Made by a program: the position numbers and the translations under genes. A stretch of DNA of 64,000 nucleotides from Pseudomonas koreensis (GTDB lineage: Bacteria; Pseudomonadota; Gammaproteobacteria; Pseudomonadales; Pseudomonadaceae). Shown here piece after piece: positions 1 through 8,980 of the stretch; position 1 is the first letter of the stretch; every line of letters begins with the position of its first letter. Location of the stretch: positions 50,478 through 114,477 of the forward strand of contig NZ_JAOEJU010000022.1 of assembly GCF_025447595.1 (NCBI RefSeq). Reading direction: 5' to 3'. A model generated the notes under the pieces. It did no database searches. It saw only the letters and a program-made list of their open reading frames with translations, and was not told the DNA's origin.

Positions 1-62
1 GCGAGCAGGCTCGCTCTCTCCCTGGAATACATTTCCCTGTGGGAGCGAGCTTGCTCGCGAAG
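1..62. repeat. REP pair (REPIN-like), left arm cut by window edge
   Basis: Two copies of the GAGCGAGC/GCTCGC palindromic repeat face outward: a partial copy at 1-16 and a full copy at about 40-62. They lie directly downstream of the priA stop codon at 75. The orientation is the reverse of most other pairs in the window. The sequence matches the abundant REP family of P. fluorescens-group genomes. It is non-coding. Confidence 0.85.
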
Positions 63-74
63 GCGAGCGTCAGA

Positions 75-2294
75 TCAATACAAGTCGACTGGGTCGACAT
101 CCAGCGACCAGCGCACCGCCCGGCCGCTTGGCATCTGCTCCAGCACCAGCAACCAGCTCGCCAGCAATCGGTGCAGGGGCGCCCGGGCCGTGGCCTGCAA
201 CAGTAGCTGCGCGCGGAAGCGCCCGGCGCGGCGTTCCATCGGTGCCGGCACGGGCCCCAGCAACTCGATTCCGCTCAGGTTCTGTTCGGCCAGCAAACGC
301 TCGGCCTCGCTGCAAGCTTCGTCAAGAAAACCTTCGGCCTGCCCCGGCTTGTGCGCTTCGGCGCGCAACAGTGCCAGATGTGCAAACGGCGGCAGGCCGG
401 CGGCGCGGCGTTCGCTCAGGGCCTGCTCGGCGAAGGCGAAGTAACCCTGCTCGGTCAGTTGCACCAATAAAGGATGGTCGGCGAGGTGGGTCTGGATGAT
501 CACCTTGCCCGGTTCTTCAGCCCGCCCGGCACGGCCGGCAACCTGCACGATCAGTTGCGCCATGCGCTCGCTGGCGCGGAAGTCGCCGGAGAACAACCCG
601 CCGTCGGCATCGAGGATCGACACCAGCGTCACCCGAGGGAAATGGTGACCCTTGGCCAACATCTGGGTGCCGACCAGAATGCACGGCTGGCCTTTCTGGA
701 TGGTGGCGAACAACTGGTTCATCGCATCCTTGCGCGACGTGCTGTCGCGGTCGACGCGCAGCACCGGATAGTCCGGGAACAGAATCGCCAGTCGTTCTTC
801 TGCCCGCTCGGTTCCAGCGCCTACTGGCCGCAGATCGACCTTGTTGCACTTCGGGCACTGGCGCGGCACGCGTTCGACGTAACCGCAGTGATGGCAGCGC
901 AGCTCGCCGTAGCGCTGGTGCACGGTCATCCGCGCATCGCAGCGCTGGCACTCGGACATCCAGCCGCAATCGTGGCACAGCAGCGTCGGGGCAAAACCGC
1001 GACGGTTGAGGAACACCAATACCTGCTGGCCGGCGGCGAGGGTCTGGCCGATGGCTTGCTGCATCGGCCCGGAAATGCCGCTGTCCAGTGGACGACTTTT
1101 CACATCCAGGCGCAGGAAACGTGGCTGCTTGGCGCCGCCGGCACGTTCGTTCAGGCGTAGGAGTCCGTAGCGACCGGTGTAGGCGTTGTGCAGACTTTCC
1201 AGCGATGGCGTCGCGGAGCCGAGCACGATCGGGATGTTTTCCTGCCGCGCGCGCACCAGCGCCAGATCCCGCGCGTGGTAGCGCAGGCCTTCCTGCTGTT
1301 TATAGGAGCCGTCGTGTTCTTCGTCGATGATGATCAGTCCCGGATTTTTCATCGGGGTGAACAGCGCCGAGCGGGTGCCGATAATAATGTCGGCCTCGCC
1401 ATCGCGGGCAGCGAGCCAGGCATCCAGCCGATCACGATCGTTGACTGCCGAGTGCAGCAGGGCGATGCGCGCATTGAAGCGTTGTTCGAACCGCGCGAGG
1501 GTCTGCGGGCCGAGGTTGATCTCCGGGATCAGCACCAGCGCCTGTTTGCCGGCCTCGAGGGTTTCGCGGATCAGCTGCAAGTAGACTTCGGTCTTGCCGC
1601 TGCCGGTGACCCCGGCCAATAGGAACGCGTGATAACTGTCGAACCCGGCGCGAATCGCCTCGTAGGCAGCACGCTGTTCGCTGTTGAGCGGCAGCTCGGG
1701 CTGGGCCAGCCAGTGTTCATGGCGCGCGCCGGGGGCGTGACGGCGCACTTCGACCTGCACCAGGTCCTTGGCCAGCAGCAGATCGAGGCTGTCCTTGCTC
1801 AGCATCAGTTTGCTCAACAACTGATGGGCGACGCCGTGGGGATGCTGGGCCAGCGTCGCCAGGGCTTCGCGCTGGCGTGGGGCGCGGGCGATGCGCGGAT
1901 CATCGAGGCTGGCGCCGGGGGCGGCGGACCAGAAGCGTTCCTGCCGAGCCTCGGCCAGTTCGCCCTGACGCAGCAGCACCGGCAGCGCCCAGCTCAGGGT
2001 GTCGCCGAGACTGTGCTGATAATACTGGGCGGTCCACAGGCACAGCTTGAACAGCGCGGGCGGCAGCGGTGCGGTGGCATCGAGCAGGGCCAGCGCCGGT
2101 TTGAGCTTTTCCACCGGCACTTCGCTGGTGTCAGTGACTTCTACCAGAATCCCGATCATCTCCCGTCGGCCGAACGGCACCCGCAGACGCATGCCCGGTT
2201 GCAACTGCGAACGCAGCACGCCGGCCGGGGCCCGATAGTCGAACAGGCGGCGCAGGGGTGAAGGCAGGGCGAGGCGCAGAATGGCGTCGGGCAC
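75..2294 (-). CDS. priA: Primosomal protein N' (replication restart helicase PriA)
   Basis: PriA is a 3'-to-5' DNA helicase that recognises stalled forks and reloads the replicative helicase. The protein shows an N-terminal DNA-binding domain (PDAILRLALPSPLRRLFDY), Walker A GVTGSGKTE, a DEEHD box, and the cysteine-rich zinc region (CHDCGW, CQRCDA, CHHCGY, CPKCN) inside the helicase core. A GTG start at 2294 is chosen, giving 739 residues, the usual length. The frame stays open upstream to 2441, but that extension is a translation of a REP palindrome and is very unlikely to be expressed. It is divergent from rpmE, as in other pseudomonads. The family assignment is very secure; only the start is inferred. 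Confidence 0.96.
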   Translation of the reverse strand: MPDAILRLALPSPLRRLFDYRAPAGVLRSQLQPGMRLRVPFGRREMIGILVEVTDTSEVPVEKLKPALALLDATAPLPPALFKLCLWTAQYYQHSLGDTLSWALPVLLRQGELAEARQERFWSAAPGASLDDPRIARAPRQREALATLAQHPHGVAHQLLSKLMLSKDSLDLLLAKDLVQVEVRRHAPGARHEHWLAQPELPLNSEQRAAYEAIRAGFDSYHAFLLAGVTGSGKTEVYLQLIRETLEAGKQALVLIPEINLGPQTLARFEQRFNARIALLHSAVNDRDRLDAWLAARDGEADIIIGTRSALFTPMKNPGLIIIDEEHDGSYKQQEGLRYHARDLALVRARQENIPIVLGSATPSLESLHNAYTGRYGLLRLNERAGGAKQPRFLRLDVKSRPLDSGISGPMQQAIGQTLAAGQQVLVFLNRRGFAPTLLCHDCGWMSECQRCDARMTVHQRYGELRCHHCGYVERVPRQCPKCNKVDLRPVGAGTERAEERLAILFPDYPVLRVDRDSTSRKDAMNQLFATIQKGQPCILVGTQMLAKGHHFPRVTLVSILDADGGLFSGDFRASERMAQLIVQVAGRAGRAEEPGKVIIQTHLADHPLLVQLTEQGYFAFAEQALSERRAAGLPPFAHLALLRAEAHKPGQAEGFLDEACSEAERLLAEQNLSGIELLGPVPAPMERRAGRFRAQLLLQATARAPLHRLLASWLLVLEQMPSGRAVRWSLDVDPVDLY

Positions 2295-2340
2295 GCGGGG
2301 GATTCTCGATAGCAACGATAAAAGGGATTGGTATTCAATC

Positions 2341-2430
2341 TGTGGGAGCGAGCCTGCTCGCGAAAACGGTGCGTCAGGCGGCTGATATGTTGCTGACAGA
2401 TCGCCTTCGCGAGCAAGCTCGCTCCCACAG
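2341..2430. repeat. REP pair (REPIN) between priA and rpmE
   Basis: Inverted REP copies at 2341-2363 and 2407-2429 flank about 43 bases. The left copy reads TGTGGGAGCGAGCCTGCTCG and onward, and the right copy is its reverse complement apart from one core base. It lies between the divergent priA start and the rpmE promoter. It artificially extends the priA frame upstream. Confidence 0.9.
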
Positions 2431-2481
2431 GGATCGCGCAATGGGCCGGGAGCCTAGCAGACGGTCGGTCTCAGTGACAGC

Positions 2482-2509
2482 TTGCGTGATCGGGATTGTC
2501 TGGTAGAAT
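2482..2509 (+). promoter_or_regulatory. Predicted sigma-70 promoter of rpmE
   Basis: A -35-like TTGCGT at 2482-2487 and a -10-like TAGAAT at 2504-2509 are separated by 16 bases. They lie about 70 bases upstream of the rpmE start. This is the best promoter match in the gap. The prediction is by eye only. Confidence 0.5.
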
Positions 2510-2578
2510 CCGCGGCCTAATTACGTGCGGTATTCAACAATCGTGTTGGATGGCGGCACGCCAGCTGAGGAAAACACC

Positions 2579-2797
2579 ATGAAAGCCGATATCCACCCGA
2601 ATTACCCAGAAGTTGCAGTAACTTGCAGCTGCGGCAACAAGTTCGAAACCCGTTCGACCTTCGGCAAAGCCCTGGCGATCGACGTTTGCAACGAGTGCCA
2701 CCCGTTCTACACCGGTAAGCAGAAGACTCTGGACACCGGTGGTCGCGTTCAGAAGTTCGCCGACCGTTTCGGTGCTTTCGGCGCGAAAAAGGCCTAA
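2579..2797 (+). CDS. rpmE: 50S ribosomal protein L31, zinc-binding type
   Basis: L31 is a small protein of the large ribosomal subunit. The 72-residue product starts MKADIHPNYPEV and carries the CxC (Cys16, Cys18) plus CxxC (Cys37, Cys40) zinc ligands of the primary, zinc-containing form. The ATG at 2579 follows a GAGG ribosome binding site at about 2567. An in-frame upstream ATG at 2525 would add 18 residues without a family match. It is monocistronic between priA (divergent) and a secreted nuclease; a hairpin terminator lies 45 bases downstream. Confidence 0.97.
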   Translation: MKADIHPNYPEVAVTCSCGNKFETRSTFGKALAIDVCNECHPFYTGKQKTLDTGGRVQKFADRFGAFGAKKA

Positions 2798-2838
2798 GGC
2801 CCTTCATTCTGGAAAACCTCAGCGGCTTTTCCGGTCTG

Positions 2839-3621
2839 ATGAAAAAGGCGTCCCTTGCGGGCGCCTTTTTTGTGTCCGCGATTTGGTTCTCCGCCGCCCA
2901 GGCCTTCTGCCCGGCGCCGTCCGGGCTGGACAGCGCCACGGTGCAGCGGGTGGTTGACGGCGACACCCTGCGCCTGAGCGACGGTCGCAATGTGCGGATG
3001 ATCGGCCTCAATACGCCCGAGCTCGGCAAGCAGGGCCGCAGCGACGAGCCGTTTGCGGTGGCTGCGCGCAAGCGCCTTGAAGCTCTGGTCGCCGAGAGCG
3101 ACGGACGGGTTGGCCTGCAACTCGGCGCCCAGTCCAAAGACCATTACGGCCGCACCCTTGCTCACGTTTTCAGTGCCAAGGGTGAGAATCTCGAAGCGCA
3201 GATGCTCGCTGATGGCCTCGGTTTTCAGGTCGCGGTGGCGCCAAATGTCGATCTGGTCGATTGTCAGCAAGCCGCCGAACGCCGCGCGCGACAGGCCGGG
3301 CTTGGCCTGTGGAAGCGCTCGCCTGTATTGAAAGCGGAGCAGATCGAGCGCTCGGGTTTCGCGCTGGTCAGCGGTCGTGTGAGCAAGGTTCAACGCAATC
3401 GTGGCGGAATCTGGATCGAGTTGCAGGACAAGCTTGTACTGCGCGTTGCACCCAATCTGCTCGATCGCTTCGACGGCGCCTCTCTGCAGGCGTTGAAGGG
3501 CAAGCAGATCGAGGCCCGTGGCTGGGTGGTCGACCGTTCCCGGCGCGGTGGATTGAAATCAGGTCAGGCACGCTGGCTGTTGCCGCTGACCGATCCTTCG
3601 ATGCTCCAGTCGTCCCGCTGA
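2839..3621 (+). CDS. Exported thermonuclease (SNase-like) family protein
   Basis: A 260-residue protein with an N-terminal signal peptide (cleavage probable after residues AQA at 20-22), so periplasmic or secreted. Residues 33-155 match the staphylococcal nuclease fold. Asp40 and Asp42 (VVDGDTL), Arg53, Glu61 (IGLNTPE) and Arg105 (DHYGRTL) correspond to the calcium and catalytic positions. The C-terminal 90 residues look like a second small beta-rich domain of unknown role. Nuclease activity is inferred from these conserved residues. The first codons coincide with a terminator-like hairpin (see that entry). It lies on the same strand as rpmE and maeB but is probably separately expressed. Confidence 0.88.
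   Translation: MKKASLAGAFFVSAIWFSAAQAFCPAPSGLDSATVQRVVDGDTLRLSDGRNVRMIGLNTPELGKQGRSDEPFAVAARKRLEALVAESDGRVGLQLGAQSKDHYGRTLAHVFSAKGENLEAQMLADGLGFQVAVAPNVDLVDCQQAAERRARQAGLGLWKRSPVLKAEQIERSGFALVSGRVSKVQRNRGGIWIELQDKLVLRVAPNLLDRFDGASLQALKGKQIEARGWVVDRSRRGGLKSGQARWLLPLTDPSMLQSSR
2842..2871 (+). terminator. Intrinsic terminator-like hairpin inside the nuclease start codons
   Basis: An A-run plus GGCG arm and a CGCC plus six-T arm surround a CCC/GGG inner stem, ending in a U-tract on the plus strand. It is the obvious terminator for rpmE, but it begins one base after the ATG of the downstream nuclease gene and so encodes residues 2-11 of its signal peptide. Confidence 0.7.
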
Positions 3622-3735
3622 AGAAAAAGTTGTAGACATTTTTTCTATCGATTGTGAACAGTCTAGCCCTTGTGCGCCGTGGCTCTTGGCCCAAAGTCGT
3701 AGGGCAGGGCGCTTGACAGGGGTGACCGGGCAGTC

Positions 3736-3764
3736 TTGTGGGGACTTTGCGAGGCGCGTATCCT
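3736..3764 (+). promoter_or_regulatory. Weak predicted promoter of maeB
   Basis: TTGTGG at 3736-3741 and TATCCT at 3759-3764 are separated by 17 bases, about 40 bases upstream of the maeB start. A better -35 hexamer, TTGACA at 3713-3718, has no convincing -10 partner. The call is tentative. Confidence 0.3.
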
Positions 3765-3805
3765 CGCTGACCAGTCTGTCCAACAGTAAAAAGCGGAATG
3801 CCAAA

Positions 3806-5074
3806 ATGTCTGATCTGAAAACTGCCGCTCTCGAATATCATGCCAATCCTCGTCCAGGAAAGCTGAGTGTCGAGCTCACCAAGGCCACTGCTACCGCCCG
3901 CGACCTGTCGCTGGCCTACAGCCCCGGCGTAGCTGAACCAGTGCGCGAGATCGCCCGCGATCCTGAACTGGCCTACAAGTACACCGGCAAGGGCAACCTG
4001 GTTGCAGTCATTTCCGATGGCACCGCGATTCTGGGTCTGGGTAACCTCGGCCCACTGGCTTCCAAGCCAGTCATGGAAGGTAAAGGCGTGCTGTTCAAGC
4101 GCTTCGCCGGCATCGACGTCTTCGACATCGAAGTCGACTCCGAAAGCCCGCAAGCCTTCATCGACACCGTAAAACGCATTTCCATCACCTTCGGCGGCAT
4201 CAACCTGGAAGACATCAAGGCACCTGAGTGCTTTGAGATCGAACGCGCTCTGATCGAGCAGTGCGACATTCCGGTATTCCACGATGACCAGCACGGCACC
4301 GCGATCGTGACCGCTGCGGGCATGATCAACGCCCTGGAAATCGCTGGCAAAACCCTGGCCGACGCCAAGATCGTCTGCCTGGGCGCTGGCGCAGCCGCCA
4401 TCTCCTGCATGAAATTGCTGGTGAGCATGGGCGCCAAGGTCGAGAACATCTTCATGGTTGACCGTACTGGCGTGATCCACGCTGGCCGTGACGACCTGAA
4501 CCAGTACAAGGCTGTGTTCGCTCACCCTACCGAGAAACGCACCCTGGACGACGCCATCGAAGGCGCTGACGTATTCGTCGGCCTGTCGGGCCCGAACCTG
4601 CTGAGCGCCGAGCAACTCAAGCGCATGGCGGCCAACCCGATCGTCTTCGCATGCTCCAACCCGGATCCGGAAATCTCCCCGGAACTGGCTCACGCCACCC
4701 GTAACGACGTGATCATGGCCACCGGCCGTTCGGACTACCCGAACCAGGTCAACAACGTACTGGGCTTCCCGTTCATCTTCCGTGGTGCCCTGGACGTTCG
4801 CGCCAAGCGCATCAACGAAGAAATGAAGATCGCTGCCGCCAACGCCCTGCGCGAACTGGCCAAACTGCCGGTTCCTCAGGAAGTCTGCGACGCTTACGGC
4901 GGTATCTCCCTGGAATTCGGCCGTGAGTACATCATTCCGAAGCCAATGGACAAGCGCCTGATCACCGTGATCTCCGACGCCGTGGCCAAGGCCGCGATCG
5001 AGACTGGTGTGGCGACTCTGCCGTATCCGAAGAACTACCCGCTGAAAAGCGTGGATGACGTGTTCAACGGCTAA
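3806..5074 (+). CDS. maeB: Malic enzyme, NADP-type, short form (oxaloacetate-decarboxylating)
   Basis: It oxidatively decarboxylates malate to pyruvate and CO2, supplying NADPH. The 422-residue protein has the N-terminal malic domain (SLAYSPGVAEPV, then FHDDQHGTAIV) and an NAD(P)-binding domain with the GAGAAAISC turn. It lacks the phosphotransacetylase-like C-terminal domain of the roughly 750-residue MaeB proteins, which is normal for Pseudomonas. The ATG at 3806 begins MSDLKTAALEYH; an upstream in-frame ATG at 3686 only adds low-complexity leader. It is followed by a strong terminator. Cofactor preference is from family knowledge, not visible here. Confidence 0.93.
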   Translation: MSDLKTAALEYHANPRPGKLSVELTKATATARDLSLAYSPGVAEPVREIARDPELAYKYTGKGNLVAVISDGTAILGLGNLGPLASKPVMEGKGVLFKRFAGIDVFDIEVDSESPQAFIDTVKRISITFGGINLEDIKAPECFEIERALIEQCDIPVFHDDQHGTAIVTAAGMINALEIAGKTLADAKIVCLGAGAAAISCMKLLVSMGAKVENIFMVDRTGVIHAGRDDLNQYKAVFAHPTEKRTLDDAIEGADVFVGLSGPNLLSAEQLKRMAANPIVFACSNPDPEISPELAHATRNDVIMATGRSDYPNQVNNVLGFPFIFRGALDVRAKRINEEMKIAAANALRELAKLPVPQEVCDAYGGISLEFGREYIIPKPMDKRLITVISDAVAKAAIETGVATLPYPKNYPLKSVDDVFNG

Positions 5075-5095
5075 GTCGTTGTAGCGCATCAACCG

Positions 5096-5129
5096 AAAGC
5101 CCCGGCTCGTGAGAGTCGGGGCTTTTTTA
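5096..5129 (+). terminator. Rho-independent terminator of maeB
   Basis: An AAAGCCCCG arm pairs with CGGGGCTTT around an inner CTC/GAG stem with a GTGA loop, followed by a T-run on the plus strand. It lies 22 bases after the maeB stop. Confidence 0.9.
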
Positions 5130-5202
5130 TATCTGAGGGTTTTGCATTGTTTTTCAGGGTCTTTTAGCGAGCAGTTCAGTTAATGCCTCGGTTGGCAGGC
5201 AT

Positions 5203-5240
5203 AAAAAAGCCCCGCACTTCTCACGAAGGCGGGGCTTTTT
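5203..5240 (-). terminator. Rho-independent terminator of mrcA (bidirectional form)
   Basis: AAAAAGCCCCGC pairs with GCGGGGCTTTTT around a CTTC/GAAG inner stem. Runs of T occur on both strands. It lies 12 bases past the mrcA stop, so it mainly ends minus-strand transcription. Confidence 0.88.
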
Positions 5241-5252
5241 GGCAGTTGAGGA

Positions 5253-7700
5253 TCAGAACAAATCGATCGGCGCCTGCTCATCCGCTGGCAGCGGACTGCC
5301 CGGCACGGTGCCATTGCCGATCTCATTGACCGACGGCGGCGTGTCCTCAGCCTTGAACAGCTCGAAGTAGGCGCCCGGTGTGCTCGGCGATGCTGCGCGA
5401 CCGCTGACCGGGTCCACCCGCAGGCTGAGGATGCCTTCCGGCTCCGGCTGGACATGCGGCGGCTTGTCCTTGAGCGCTGCGCTCATGTAGTTCATCCAGA
5501 TCGGCAGTGCCACGGTGCCGCCGAACTCCCGGCGACCCAGGCTTTCCGGCTGGTCGAAACCGGTCCATACGGTGGTTACGTAATCGGCGTTGTAGCCGGA
5601 GAACCACGCATCCTTGGATTCGTTGGTCGTGCCGGTCTTGCCGGCAATGTCGCTACGGCCCATGGCAAGTGCACGACGGCCGGTGCCGAGCTTGATCACG
5701 TCCTGCAACATGCTGTTGAGGATGTAGGTGGTACGGCCATCGACGATGCGCTCGGCAACTGCTGGAGCTTGCGGCATGGCGGCGCTGCCCGGCGCTTCAC
5801 CCGGAACCGGCGCTGCATTGACCGTGAACGCCTGAGTGGCGGGTGCGGCAATGCCATCGGTGGCCGCGCCGCCCTGCGGTACGGTCGGCGGGTTGGCGAC
5901 GAACAGCGTGTCGCCATTGCGACTTTCGATCTTGTCGATGATGTACGGGGTGATCTTGTAGCCGCCGTTGGCGAAGGTGCTCCAGCCGGTGGCGATTTCC
6001 ATCGGCGTCAGGGTCGCGGTGCCCAGCGCCAGCGACAGATTTGGCGGCAGGTCCTGTTTGTTGAAGCCGAAGCGGGTGATGTAGTCGATGGTCTTGCCTA
6101 CGCCCATGGCTTGCAGCAGGCGGATCGAAACCAGGTTGCGCGACTTGTACAGCGCTTCACGCAGACGGATCGGGCCGAGGAAAGTGTTGGTGTCGTTCTT
6201 CGGACGCCAGACCTTGTCCAGGTACTCGTCGACAAAGACGATCGGCGCGTCGTTGACCAGGCTGGCGGCGGTGTAGCCGTTATCCAGTGCGGCGCTGTAG
6301 ACGAACGGCTTGAAGCTCGAGCCCGGCTGACGCTTGGCCTGCATCGCGCGGTTGTAGTTGCTCTGCTCAAAGGCGAAGCCGCCGACCAGGGAGCGGATCG
6401 CGCCATTCTGCGGATCCAGCGAGACCAGTGCGCCCTGCGCCTGCGGAATCTGGCTGAACTTCAGCGAATTGTTCGGCTGGCGCTGCACGCGAATCAGGTC
6501 GCCGATCTGTGCCACATCCGACGGCTGACGCGGGTTGGCGCCCATGCTGTTGGTATTGAGGAACGGTCGCGCCCATTTCATGGTGTCCCACGCCACGTGC
6601 TCTTCGCCGGTGCGGGTCAGCACTTGCAGGCCGTTCTTGTCGACCTGGGTGACGATCGCCGGCTCGAGGCTGCTGATGGTGCGTTGCTTGGTCAGTTCGG
6701 TCGCCCAGGCTTCGCGGGTCTTGCCCGGCAGGCGCGATTCAGGGCCACGGTAGCCGTGACGCTGGTCGTAAGTCATCAGGCCTTCGTGCAGCGCGGTGTT
6801 GGCCATTTCCTGAAGGTTGCTCGGCACCGTGGTGGTGACGCGGAAACCTTCGGTATAGGCGTCGCTGCCGTAGCGGCCGACCATTTCGGCACGGGCCATT
6901 TCGGCGATGTACGGCGCGTTCACTTCCGGGGTCGGTACGTGATAGCTGGCGTTCAGCGGCTCATTGATCGCGGCGGTGTAGTCGGCTTCGGTGATCTTGC
7001 CGAGCTTGTACATGCGGCCGAGGATCCAGTCGCGACGCTCCTTGCTGCGCGCCGGGTTGGCCAGCGGGTTGAAGCGCGACGGGGCTTTCGGCAGACCGGC
7101 GATCATCGCCATCTGCGCCAGGCTGACTTCGCGGATCGACTTGCCGTAATACACCTGCGCCGCCGCCTCGATGCCGTAGGCGCGGTTGCCCAGATAAATC
7201 TTGTTTACGTACAGCTCAAGGATCTCGTCCTTGGTCAGCTGCCGCTCGATCTGCAAGGCCAGAAGGATTTCCGTGGTCTTGCGTGAAAAGCTGCGTTCGC
7301 TGGTCAGGAAGAAGTTCTTCGCCACCTGCATGGTGATGGTGCTGCCGCCGGACTGGATGTGCCCGCTCTTGACCAGTTGGGTCGCGGCACGCATCAGGCT
7401 GCTCGGATCGACGCCGTAGTGATTGGCGAAATTGTCGTCTTCAGCACTTAGTAACGCATTGATGAAATTGGGGGGAATGTCGGCGAAACGGATCGGTGTG
7501 CGGCGCATTTCGCCAAATTCTGCGATCAACTTGTTGTCGCTGCTATACACCCTCAGTGGAATCTGCAACTGAATGCTTCTCAGCGCCTCCACAGATGGCA
7601 AACCCGGACTAAGGTAAAGAAACGCGCCGCTGAGACCTAAAAGCAGTCCGCAGAAAACGGCGACGATGGACCAACCGAAAAATTTCAGCAGACGAATCAA
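5253..7700 (-). CDS. mrcA: Penicillin-binding protein 1A, bifunctional transglycosylase/transpeptidase
   Basis: PBP1A polymerises and cross-links peptidoglycan at the inner membrane. One N-terminal membrane segment (about residues 5-30) is followed by a glycosyltransferase domain (EDDNFANHYGVD, then GGSTITMQVAKNFFL), an OB-like insert, and a transpeptidase domain with the serine motif SSFKP, the SRN motif, and KTGTT. A TTG start at 7700 gives MIRLLKFFGW and 815 residues. A longer frame from a GTG at 7754 is possible but has no better ribosome binding site. It is divergent from pilM, the conserved pseudomonad arrangement (also called ponA). The C-terminal tail is proline-rich. Confidence 0.94.
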   Translation of the reverse strand: MIRLLKFFGWSIVAVFCGLLLGLSGAFLYLSPGLPSVEALRSIQLQIPLRVYSSDNKLIAEFGEMRRTPIRFADIPPNFINALLSAEDDNFANHYGVDPSSLMRAATQLVKSGHIQSGGSTITMQVAKNFFLTSERSFSRKTTEILLALQIERQLTKDEILELYVNKIYLGNRAYGIEAAAQVYYGKSIREVSLAQMAMIAGLPKAPSRFNPLANPARSKERRDWILGRMYKLGKITEADYTAAINEPLNASYHVPTPEVNAPYIAEMARAEMVGRYGSDAYTEGFRVTTTVPSNLQEMANTALHEGLMTYDQRHGYRGPESRLPGKTREAWATELTKQRTISSLEPAIVTQVDKNGLQVLTRTGEEHVAWDTMKWARPFLNTNSMGANPRQPSDVAQIGDLIRVQRQPNNSLKFSQIPQAQGALVSLDPQNGAIRSLVGGFAFEQSNYNRAMQAKRQPGSSFKPFVYSAALDNGYTAASLVNDAPIVFVDEYLDKVWRPKNDTNTFLGPIRLREALYKSRNLVSIRLLQAMGVGKTIDYITRFGFNKQDLPPNLSLALGTATLTPMEIATGWSTFANGGYKITPYIIDKIESRNGDTLFVANPPTVPQGGAATDGIAAPATQAFTVNAAPVPGEAPGSAAMPQAPAVAERIVDGRTTYILNSMLQDVIKLGTGRRALAMGRSDIAGKTGTTNESKDAWFSGYNADYVTTVWTGFDQPESLGRREFGGTVALPIWMNYMSAALKDKPPHVQPEPEGILSLRVDPVSGRAASPSTPGAYFELFKAEDTPPSVNEIGNGTVPGSPLPADEQAPIDLF

Positions 7701-7915
7701 GGCTTTTGGACATCCAGGGCAAAGAATGAATTTGGCGACAGGGTTCCGGAACACACAGAACGGCCCGCGCTGGCAGTAAAAAGCGGAAAAAATCGCTGGG
7801 CATTATAAGCACTTTTCCGCCGAGGGCGTCATTTGCGCTTCTGTCAAGACGGGGCGAGGGAACGCAATGCGCATTACAGAGTCCGTAACTCACGGATAGT
7901 CATAGGGAATTGGTA

Positions 7916-8980
7916 GTGCTAGGACTCTTCAATAAAAAGGCCAATACGTTACTGGGGATCGACATCAGTTCCACTTCGGTGAAACTGCTGGAGCTGAGTC
8001 GTCAGGGGGAGCGCTACCGGGTCGAGGCGTATGCAGTCGAGCCGTTGCCGACTAATGCGGTGGTCGAAAAGAACATCGCCGAACTCGAGGGTGTTGGCCA
8101 GGCGTTGTCCCGGGTGCTGGTCAAGGCGCGCACCGGGTTGAAAACCGTGGCAGTGGCGGTGGCCGGGTCGGCGGTGATCACCAAGGTCATCGAGATGGAC
8201 GCCGGACTGTCCGACGACGAACTGGAAAACCAGCTCAAGATCGAGGCCGATCAATACATTCCCTATCCGCTGGACGAGGTCGCCATTGACTTCGAAGTCC
8301 AGGGTGTTTCGCCGCGCAACCCCGAGCGGGTCAACGTACTGCTGGCCGCCTGTCGCAAGGAAAACGTCGAAGTCCGCGAAGCGGCGCTCGCTCTCGCCGG
8401 GCTGACTGCGCGGGTGGTGGATGTCGAGGCCTATGCGCTGGAGCGCTCTTTCGGCCTGCTGGCCACGCAACTGGCCGCGTCCCAGGACCGACTGACGGTG
8501 GCCGTGGTCGACATCGGCGCCACCATGACCACCCTCAGCGTCCTGCACAACGGCAGGATCATCTACACCCGCGAACAACTGTTCGGCGGTCGACAGCTGA
8601 CCGAGGAAATCCAACGTCGTTATGGCCTGACCCTTGAACAGGCGGGGCTCGCCAAGAAGCAGGGCGGTCTGCCGGACGACTACGTCGGCGAGGTGCTGCA
8701 ACCGTTTCGCGAGGCACTGGTGCAGCAGGTATCGCGCTCTTTGCAGTTCTTTTTCGCGTCTGGCCAGTACAACGCCGTCGATCACATTCTGCTGGCCGGA
8801 GGCACGGCGTCGGTGCCCGGGCTCGACCGGCTGATCGAAGAGCGCCTGAACACCCCGACCCAGGTCGCCAACCCGTTTTCCGACATGGCCTTGAGCAGCA
8901 AGGTCAACGCCGGGGCCCTGGCGAGCGATGCGCCGGCCCTGATGATTGCCTGCGGACTCGCGCTCAGGAGTTTCGACTGA
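7916..8980 (+). CDS. pilM: Type IV pilus assembly ATPase-fold protein PilM
   Basis: PilM is a cytoplasmic actin-like protein that binds the N-terminus of PilN and anchors the pilus alignment complex. The start GIDISSTSVKLLEL carries the phosphate-1 motif, VVDIGATMTTL forms the second phosphate motif, and LAGGTASVPGL the adenosine motif. A GTG start at 7916, seven bases after AGGGA, gives 354 residues, the family norm; a TTG at 7910 would add two. It is the first gene of pilMNOPQ, with stop and start of pilM/pilN overlapping. Confidence 0.96.
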   Translation: MLGLFNKKANTLLGIDISSTSVKLLELSRQGERYRVEAYAVEPLPTNAVVEKNIAELEGVGQALSRVLVKARTGLKTVAVAVAGSAVITKVIEMDAGLSDDELENQLKIEADQYIPYPLDEVAIDFEVQGVSPRNPERVNVLLAACRKENVEVREAALALAGLTARVVDVEAYALERSFGLLATQLAASQDRLTVAVVDIGATMTTLSVLHNGRIIYTREQLFGGRQLTEEIQRRYGLTLEQAGLAKKQGGLPDDYVGEVLQPFREALVQQVSRSLQFFFASGQYNAVDHILLAGGTASVPGLDRLIEERLNTPTQVANPFSDMALSSKVNAGALASDAPALMIACGLALRSFD

